Source of the DNA: Saprospiraceae bacterium
GTDB taxonomy: Bacteria; Bacteroidota; Bacteroidia; Chitinophagales; Saprospiraceae
NCBI GenBank assembly: GCA_016714025.1
Contig: JADJOB010000002.1
Location: forward strand, 975,501-1,039,500
Length of the DNA stretch: 64,000 bases
Direction: 5' to 3'
Shown: piece after piece, positions 63,611 to 64,000 of the stretch
Layout of the letters: each line of letters begins with the position of its first letter
Numbering within the stretch: the stretch's first letter is position 1
Position numbers and translations under genes: made by a program
Notes under the pieces: model-generated
Told to the model about the DNA's origin: nothing
The model's input: the letters and a program-made list of their open reading frames with translations, nothing else
Databases searched by the model: none

Positions 63611-64000
63611 ATGACGAATCCTAATATTCAGTTTGCATACAATACGTCCCAAACCGAACTCATTATGCCGGAGTACGGTCGTAATGTGCAAGATCTGATT
63701 GTACATTGTAAAAAAATCGAAGATCCAATTTACAGACAATCTTTTGCAGAAGAAATAATCAACCTGATGCAAATTATGACTCCATACAATCGGAATTTTG
63801 ATGAACACAGACGAAAATTATGGCATCATTTTTTTCGGATCGCCAGTTATGATATTGATGTTACAACACCTTATGGAGATAAGCCCAGCGCAGATCTTGA
63901 TAAATTAAAACCTGAAAGAGTACCTTATCCGGTTCCTGCAGATCGTTACAGACATTACGGCAATTATGTAAATACGCTGATTAAAAAAGCCATGGAAATG
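63611..64000 (+). CDS. DUF4290-family protein, 3' end beyond the window
   Basis: An ATG 6 bases after the glmS stop opens a frame that runs 130 codons to the window end without a stop (MTNPNIQFAYNTSQTELIM; LWHHFFRIASYDIDV; RVPYPVPADRYRHYGNYVNT). This is the N-terminal part of a DUF4290 protein, a Bacteroidota-specific family of unknown function. It is probably in one operon with glmS. Confidence 0.85.
   Translation, partial: MTNPNIQFAYNTSQTELIMPEYGRNVQDLIVHCKKIEDPIYRQSFAEEIINLMQIMTPYNRNFDEHRRKLWHHFFRIASYDIDVTTPYGDKPSADLDKLKPERVPYPVPADRYRHYGNYVNTLIKKAMEM

Noticed and set aside
1..64000. tRNA, rRNA, prophage, integrase or transposase genes
   Set aside because: I looked for cloverleaf-like segments, rRNA-like sequence and recombinase or transposase motifs and saw none; a tRNA scan would be needed to be certain for tRNAs.

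Overview
The window is an AT-rich chromosomal segment from a member of the Bacteroidota, most likely a Saprospiraceae-type bacterium. Several things point there: C-terminal type IX secretion (T9SS) sorting domains, a PorV/PorQ-family protein, a GLPGLI protein next to its outer-membrane barrel partner, DUF4270 and DUF4290 genes around glmS, BshA of bacillithiol synthesis, a TagO/WecA-type transferase, and promoter boxes of the Bacteroidota type (TAnnTTTG) in place of Shine-Dalgarno-led starts. I found no rRNA, tRNA, CRISPR array, prophage or insertion sequence. Most of the window is core or housekeeping chromosome.

Layout. 1-4.8 kb: 5'-truncated PorV/PorQ protein, terminator, greA-HIT pair, bshA (reverse), MerR-type regulator and YceI lipoprotein. 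4.8-12 kb: mnmG (reverse), a 1538-residue secreted repeat protein, then a decayed GxxExxY gene fused to a heptanucleotide repeat. 12-15.5 kb: bamA and uppS (reverse). 15.5-21.7 kb: TagO-like transferase, crcB, a giant outer-membrane protein and an orphan MoxR ATPase. 21.7-32.5 kb, all reverse: two cyclophilins with a small conserved gene; a LolC/E-type permease, a GH3/beta-lactamase fusion, a TMTC-like TPR membrane protein and yebC; an M14 peptidase. 32.7-48.6 kb, all forward: 3-hydroxyanthranilate dioxygenase, an LpxH-like hydrolase, a T9SS Omp28-like protein, an EamA transporter, a TPR protein, a UvrD-type helicase, a frame-split histidine kinase, pckA, a lipoprotein, and the barrel/GLPGLI pair. 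48.6-56 kb, reverse: an envelope operon (two small lipoproteins, lptB, Ig-like lipoprotein, glycosyltransferase, small membrane protein), an MsbA-type ABC exporter and radC. 56.4-64 kb, forward: a small conserved gene with rnr, a repeat-rich spacer, then a GT5-like protein, DUF4270, glmS and a DUF4290 gene cut by the window end.

The common theme is the cell envelope: outer-membrane assembly (BamA), undecaprenyl carrier supply (UppS, TagO-like), lipid A/LPS handling (LpxH-like, LptB, MsbA-like), amino-sugar supply (GlmS), lipoprotein release (LolC/E-like) and secreted T9SS cargo.

I did not find a clear new multi-gene system. The best leads are: (i) six copies of a Cys-rich repeat of about 123 residues in a T9SS cargo protein; (ii) heptamer and octamer repeat arrays at three intergenic places, one touching a gene remnant and one supplying a stop codon; (iii) five genes whose -7 promoter box lies only 4-8 bases before the start codon, suggesting leaderless mRNAs; (iv) a histidine kinase broken by one base in a C5 tract; and (v) several divergent family members, namely a MerR/B12-like regulator without its cobalamin ligands, a GT5 synthase with only its N-terminal half, and a PKD-cyclophilin fusion.
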